Shown: piece by piece, positions 58,401 through 64,000 of the stretch
Layout of the letters: the number at the start of each line of letters is the position of its first letter
How positions within the stretch are numbered: the first letter of the stretch is position 1
Assembly: GCA_019916065.1 (NCBI GenBank)
Contig: CM034244.1
Location: 24,978,471 to 25,042,470 of the forward strand
Direction: 5' to 3'
Source of the DNA: Vitellaria paradoxa
Taxonomy: Eukaryota > Streptophyta > Magnoliopsida > Ericales > Sapotaceae
DNA length: 64,000 nucleotides
Notes under the pieces: generated by a model
Told to the model about the DNA's origin: nothing
Database searches by the model: none
What the model saw: only the letters and a program-made list of their open reading frames with translations
Program-made: the position numbers and the translations under genes

Positions 58401-61180
58401 AAAAATTAACAAATTTTATAATCGAAGTTACAGAGGGACCTCCTAAGGTTTGACATGACCAAACTTAGCTGTGCCATTACCTCAAGGAATGAACACTCAA
58501 CATTTTTTTGCATTTTAAGGACATTTAAACTTTGTCTGGATGCTCACACTGTATCTGGTGCATCAGCAATTTCCTTTTTATTAGTACGAGCCATTTTTAC
58601 TTGACGGAACTCGAATAACCTCTGGAGCATTGTTTTGATCGTTTTGAGCTATGTTCTATATTCCATGGAATGTCATAGGATGTTGTGTATATTTTTGTAT
58701 GTTTCTAACTTGATCTAGACATTCCAATCGATACCAATCTTTGGGTGCATTAGTAGAGGCTATTCTTGACTTCTGGAGCGAACTAACCATTGATTCTAGA
58801 TTTTGGCTCTTCTATTGATGCAGGAATTCTTAGTTTGGTGCCTTGGACATATCTATGTAGTCTGGTGGCCTTCTTCCTTAATCTGGTCCTTTAGCTTGAC
58901 TTCTCGCTATCTCTAGGGGTACAATCGTCATTTTACTAAATGTTTACTTTTTGTTGATTATGGTGCTTTAACATACCTATAATTAAGAGATGTTAATCAG
59001 TAGAGCAGTATTCAACTAAAAGCATTAAATACTATAATGTTTAAGTAAGGGGGGCAAAATTGCAATGTCTACAACTGCCCCTCTTTTTCTGCCTTAACTT
59101 ATCTAAGGTAGAAAATAAAAAGAAGACAACTTATTTTGCCCCTTTGTTTACTAAATCAAAGAAAAAAAATAACCTTGTAGCTCTAGTTGATGCCTCGCAA
59201 TTGACTAGCTGCAGCAGTTGCCTTTTTGAATTTGCAGAAGTGTTTGTGCCTTGCACTTAACTTTTGAAAAATGAGCTTTGCTCTTGGACTAATAAATGAG
59301 TCATGCTCTGCATTTGACTCTAAAAAAGAATCTTAAAAAGTAGATTAAATGAATATTTTCCTTGCATTTGACCTCGAAGAAATGAGCCTCGCTCATTAGT
59401 TTATGTTTCGCACTAGTTTTGAGGAAGGAAGCCTTGCTCCCGAATGGGTGAATGATCTTATATCTAACATTGGATTGAGCCTTAATCTATCCAGTTTAGT
59501 AAGTTGGGGAGCCTAGCTCCAAACCTCGCTTTGTCTAGTTGGGTAAGGTAATGAGCTTTTCTCCTGACCCTCACTCCATCAGGTTTAATCAGATAAGGAG
59601 CCTTGCTCCATTTGGTTTGCTAAGGTTGTGAGCCTCACTCTTAAACTAATATCTAATCCTATACTTCGCACTAGATTTTGAAAAGAGAGCCTCACTCTTG
59701 ACAAGATTTTGGAAAAGGAGTACAAACTCCTAGGCTGACTCTAAGTCTTGTGATGAAAACAAAAGTTCAGAAATGGAGTAAAAACTCTTAGTTGGAGACA
59801 AGACTTTAAAACTCTGAGGTTTGACTCTAAGTCTCATGATAGACAGAAGACTTCAGAAGAGGATTAAAAACTCTAAAGTTATCTCTAAATCCTATGGTAG
59901 GCACAAGACTTTAGAAGAGGAGTACTAACTTTGAGGTTGACTTTGAATCCTATAATAAAAATAAGACTTTAGAAGAGGAGTACTAACTCTAAGGTTGACT
60001 TTGAATCCTATGGTGGACACAAGACTTCAAAAGGGGAGTATTAACTCTTAGGTTGACTCTGAATCCTATAGTAGACACAAGACTTCAAAAGAGGAGTACT
60101 AACTTTGAGGTTGGTATAGTAAGGAGCCTCATTCCCAAGCTTTGCTCATTAGTCCAGAATAGTAAAGAGCTTCACTCCCGAGCTCTATAGTCTAGAATGG
60201 TAAAGATCTTCATTTTATGGTTTAGAATGGTTAGGAGTTTCGCTTTATCTGGTCTGACAAGGAGCGTCGCTATATCTAGTTTTTGATTAGGAGGTTTGCT
60301 CCTAAGGTTGGGTCAGTGCTTGGCACATGATCTCAGGAGAAAGAGTCTTACTGCAACCAAAGGGTCTCACTCTTAAGATGCACTCTCGTGCAAGAGAGGA
60401 TTTAGTGCTTCATAGTTAGTCCTAGGACGAGCCTATCTCTAATTTGATCTAGTAAGGAGCCTCGCTCCTAAGGTTAAACCTGTGCCTCGGACATGATTTT
60501 ATGGGAAGAGTGCCCCAGTCAAGGAGTCTAACTTTTAGGTGCACTTTTGTGCGGAAAGGATTTAATGCCTCGCATTTTATCCAAATAGGAGCTTTGTTTT
60601 CCTAGAAAACTTTGCTCTAACTGGTCTGGAAAGAAGCCTTACTCCTGATCTTCGCTCTATCTATTCTGGTAAGGAGCTTTGCTCCTGAGCTTCGCTCTAT
60701 CTGGTTTGGATTAGGAGCTTCGCCCCTAAGGTTGAGTCAATACTTGGCACATAATTTCAAAGGAAAGAGTCTTGCTTCAACCAAAAAGTCTCACTCTTAA
60801 GATGCACTCTCGTGCAGGAGAGGATTCAGTGCTTCGCAATTAGTCCTAGGACAAGCCTAGCTTTATTTTGATCTCGCAAGAAGCCTTGCTCCTAGGCCTA
60901 GCTCTATCTTATAATTCTCAAGAAGGATTCAGTGCCTTACACCTAATCCAAGGATAAGCCTCTGGTTAACTAGTCTAGTTTGGTAAGAAGCATCTCTCTC
61001 AAGCCTAGCTCTATCTTATGATTCTAGATTTACCTTTTGAATAGGAGGTTCACTCTTGAGTTATTGTGTGATCTTTATTATTCAATTGATGCTTGAGTCT
61101 ATGCTTTGTAGTCTATTTTATGAAGGAAGCCTCACTCCTTGATTATTGATGATCTTGTATCTTGCACTAGAGGTTGATGA
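55496..61180 (+). repeat. Giant repeat GR1, copy C
   Basis: Head to tail after copy B: the marker (T/C)CCAAATG recurs at 49791 and 55574, a period of 5783 bp. Landmarks keep their order: AGTTAGCGCC-type array (56620-56950), CATGG-rich tract (57310-57560), TCCAAAAATGCCATTAG (58351), GCTATGTTCTATATTC (58648), TTATTTTGCCCCTTTG (59130), 60 bp minisatellite (59690-60115) and GAGCCTCGCTCC arrays (60110-61020). The end matches the B/C junction (TATTGATGATCTTGTA at about 61146). Confidence 0.75.
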
Positions 61181-63808
61181 GAAGAATGCCGACCTCATGA
61201 GTTGGTATATTCATGGTTTGCTTTATGTAGTTTTATTGTGATAATGTCAAAATCATTGTTGGGTGCCTATAAAAGGTACATTATAATGTCCATGACCTTA
61301 AGTGTTTGATTTTGAAAATGATTGAGTTTTGAAGATTTGCTTAGGAGTTTAAAAACCAGTGATGTGACCATGTGCTATCTTATTTTGTGAAAAAAGTCAG
61401 GTGCAATTAATAAATCTAATTGAAATAATGTGTCTTGGTTCAAAACTTGGGTTTTGCAAAATGAATGAATGTGGATGAATGAATTTGGTATATACTGATA
61501 AGGATGTGTTCTGTATGTCTGATTTGAAAATGAATGATTAGGTATTTACAAAGTGCGCGACTCACTAGCATGGTAGAATGATTGCTTGTGCACTTTTTGG
61601 AAAGTGTTCATTTTATGAATGACCTTACTGTTAAAGTGTTTAATAAGGTATCAACCATGTTTACAGTTTCATCAGGAGACTTAGCCACGGAATGTGTTTT
61701 CTATTCCCTCAAGGGTTTTCTTCACTTTAGGAGCTTTTGGATTAACAGACCATTATTGATTGACCGGGTTCTTACATTTGGTTTAAAAGTCATTGGTTTG
61801 AATTGAGGAGCATGGTATTGGTTAATCAAATTGATTATGGTTACAAGGATGGCTTTGAAAAGATAGAGTTGCCCCTAGCTTATGAGAGCTCTTCGACTAA
61901 ACGATCACTGTCAATCGGAGAGGACTTTGATATAGGTTATAATGTAGGCCTGGTTTTAGGGTTTGAACAAAAGAAGGATTATGAAGGCTCAAATTCCTAT
62001 TTCTATTCAGGTAAAATTTACTGAGCATCATCTGCAAGGTTTTCTACTTGAGCATGCATCCTTAAGTTATAGGGAGCTCTTCGAGTGCCTTCGATTGTTG
62101 TATTTGAATAAAGCATTTAGCTTCAATCTGAGAAGACTTTATTTGGACTGTAACGTAGGGTATGGGTTAGGGTTGGAAGAAATGAAGGATATTTTAGGCT
62201 CAAATTTTATTTTTCTAGGTTTGAATGAGCCTAAGGTCATCTGATTCTTCATTTAATGAGCTGGCATTCTTCCTTGTTCTTGATGCTCAAGAGCAAGGGC
62301 TTGTTCATTGCTTGTTTTCTTTCTTTTAAGGTTCTTGAGTCTTTGATGATGTGTGTACTTCTATTTTGCCTTTGCTTTGACTCTGATTTCCGCTCGATTT
62401 TGTCCTTTGGACTCCGAGCTTGTTTTTCTCTTAGATTGGGTCTAGCTCTTTACCTGATTCTATGCTTTGAACCCTGGGCTTTTTTCTTCTTTTATATTGA
62501 TCTTAGCTCAAATTCTTGCAGTTAGCTCTGTCCTATTCTCTTCCATTACCCCATTCTAGGGAATGACCTTTGGGAGTTTATGGCAAAAGAATACAAACTG
62601 GCTCAAAGGGGTTGTAAGGGATATAATTTTCCTAATCTAAGGATAGCAGAAATGATGGCTTCTCTTCATTTTGAGTTTGACCACTTTGTTCAAATATAAC
62701 ACCTTGTCATTGTGTTGACTGTTCTTTTTGAGTTGAATTGACTTGTTTGGACAAGATGACGACTACGATGATGACGATTACCCTTGATGTCTAAACTGTC
62801 TCACTTGTTAGCCCAAATGTGAAAGATGATCCTAGGGAAGGTTTAATGAAAAATTTTTCTTTTTTTCTTCTTTTTTTTAATTTTTTTAGGCTCAAAGGGT
62901 TTGGCAATGGATGATACTAAACTACTCAGGATAGCTGAAATAATGGCCTCTGGTCATTTTGACTTTCAAAACTTAGTCTCTTGGGCTCTCAATATTGCGA
63001 AGGACATGGTTACCCTAGGAATGTTGGTTTGTAAATTTTTTTTCTTTTTTCTTTTTTTTGGAAAGAAGAATAAACTAAGGGCTCAAATTTTTAATATTGG
63101 TTGAGGGTTTAAATTTGATTAGGGTTTTGAGGATTAAATGCCCCTTGTTATATTGAACTTGGTCTATTAATTTGTTAAGCTCGAGTATTCCATTAACGAC
63201 CACTTCTAAGGAATAGAAAATGTCCTCAGTGATTTGATCTCTTGAAGGTGGTGACCAAACCTATTTTGGTTGCCTACGTATCTCGATGGTCTGAGAATTA
63301 GGTCACTCGTAGTTCTGGCAAACATTGAGATTACCTAATTGAACATTTTAAGTGTAAGTCATTCAGTTGTGTTAAAGAATGTTAGTGCTTAGCAATGATT
63401 CTAACAAACTAATTTGTCATAAAGAATGTTTGGTAAAAAAAGTCTCAAGAATGGGGTACCTAGTTTTGTTAGTGATTTGAAAATTGGGGCTTTATTTTGT
63501 GTTATTTTCAAAATGTAAGTTAATGAATTGTGACTATAGAGGATGTTAATGTTCTAAGTATAGTTACTGAAATGTATTTGTTGTCATGTTGCTACATTTA
63601 AAATCTTCAATTCCTGAAAAATAAATGGAATTAATAAAAAGAAACATGAACATTAGTATTTATATTTCAAACTTTAATATATACAAGAAATTAAACAAAA
63701 ATATTAGGCTCCTGCAGGCCCCCTTTTCCCCTCTATCTCTCTCTTTTCTTTTGTTTTTTAACTGAAACTTGGAGACTTTGACTGCTCTTCTAGAGTTTGG
63801 TCACTACT
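61181..63808. other. GR1-flanking region, no gene recognised
   Basis: Two imperfect copies of about 170 bp (near 61880-62030 and 62065-62220) share GAGAGCTCTTCGA / GGGAGCTCTTCGAG, TTTAGGGTTTGAA / TTAGGGTTGGAAG and AAGGCTCAAATT / TTAGGCTCAAATT. Another pair lies at about 62570-62690 and 62885-63000. Near 63262 GGTTGCCTACGTATCTCGAT and GGTCACTCGTAGTTC resemble the stepped blocks of GR1 and a phrase common in plant Tat-type LTRs, so this is probably more of the same element. Short Leu/Phe-rich frames (61582-62525) have no recognisable domain. Confidence 0.5.
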
Positions 63809-64000
63809 TGTCATTCCACAATGTGGAATTACACCCCAAGTGCAAGATGATTCAATATAGCAATTTAAATTTATAACAATGAAGTACCAGTCGTACCCAC
63901 AAGAAGAGGTTTTGTTACTCACAATTCTTCTTCTCTTGTTTAGTAGGTGTCATACAATGAAAATCAAAGAAAATCAGGTTGAATTTTGGAAATAAAACCT
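63809..64000 (+). repeat. Start of a third LTR-X copy, cut by the window end
   Basis: TGTCATTCC, then ACACCCCAAGTGCAAG and AGTCGTACCCACAAG recall the family marks at 17.7 kb (CCCCCAAGTGCAAG, GGTCGAATCCACAAGG) in the same order and spacing. The right part is beyond the window. Confidence 0.55.

Noticed and set aside
62256..62525. Leu/Phe/Ser-rich membrane-like frame
   Set aside because: T-rich repeat DNA gives such frames by chance; no signal-peptide logic, domain or neighbouring gene supports it.

Overview
This window is plant nuclear DNA, probably from a eudicot with a large repeat-rich genome. The evidence is the set of transposon lineages: a Ty3/gypsy chromovirus with a C-terminal chromodomain, SIRE/Maximus-type Ty1/copia with an env-like third region, Tat/Ogre-type gypsy with the extra RNase H, a TRIM primed by initiator-Met tRNA, hAT and CACTA DNA transposons, and Tourist-like MITEs. 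I cannot name the species. I found no intact host protein gene, tRNA, rRNA or CRISPR. Nearly every coding trace is a decayed transposon gene, which suggests gene-poor, probably silenced, pericentromeric-type DNA.

Layout. 1-6745: 3' part of a Tekay-type gypsy element, with broken gag-pol, chromodomain, polypurine tract and a 2.6 kb 3' LTR; a complete 347 bp TRIM (3300-3646) sits in its integrase. 6773-9054: solo LTR of the same superfamily, inverted. 10220-10614: Tourist-like MITE. 10618-12483: truncated inverted Tekay LTR, abutting the pol of a SIRE-like copia element. 12484-24904: that SIRE-like element, with RNase H, an env-like region and a 3' LTR. Its LTR is split by a solo LTR of another family ('LTR-X', 17712-24285). 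That LTR is in turn split by a young, complete, gag-only LTR retrotransposon (TR-GAG type, 18112-23209; 6 substitutions in about 860 bp between its LTRs). 24905-30690: mostly unassigned AT-rich DNA.

30700-37480, 47738-49330 (inverted), 49730-55495 and 55496-61180: four copies of a giant repeat, here called GR1, up to 5.8 kb long and with several internal minisatellites. The last two copies are head to tail with a period of about 5783 bp. GR1 looks like the LTR or untranslated part of a Tat/Ogre-type gypsy element, because the inverted copy joins a Tat-type RNase H/integrase remnant (47033-47737). The first copy contains another LTR-X solo LTR (31630-33710) and an unclassified insertion (about 35161-36010).

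40814-45766: a structurally complete hAT element, with an 8 bp target duplication, terminal inverted repeats and GTAACG-type subterminal repeats. Its transposase pseudogene is on the minus strand, and its BED zinc finger appears to be split by an internal inversion of about 0.54 kb. 46252 is a CACTA-type terminus. The window ends in the start of a third LTR-X copy (63809-64000).

The units most worth a second look are the TR-GAG element in its three-level nest, the GR1 tandem giant repeat and its junction with Tat pol, and the rearranged hAT element. All boundaries were read by eye; protein calls rest on motifs recognised in translation, not on database searches.
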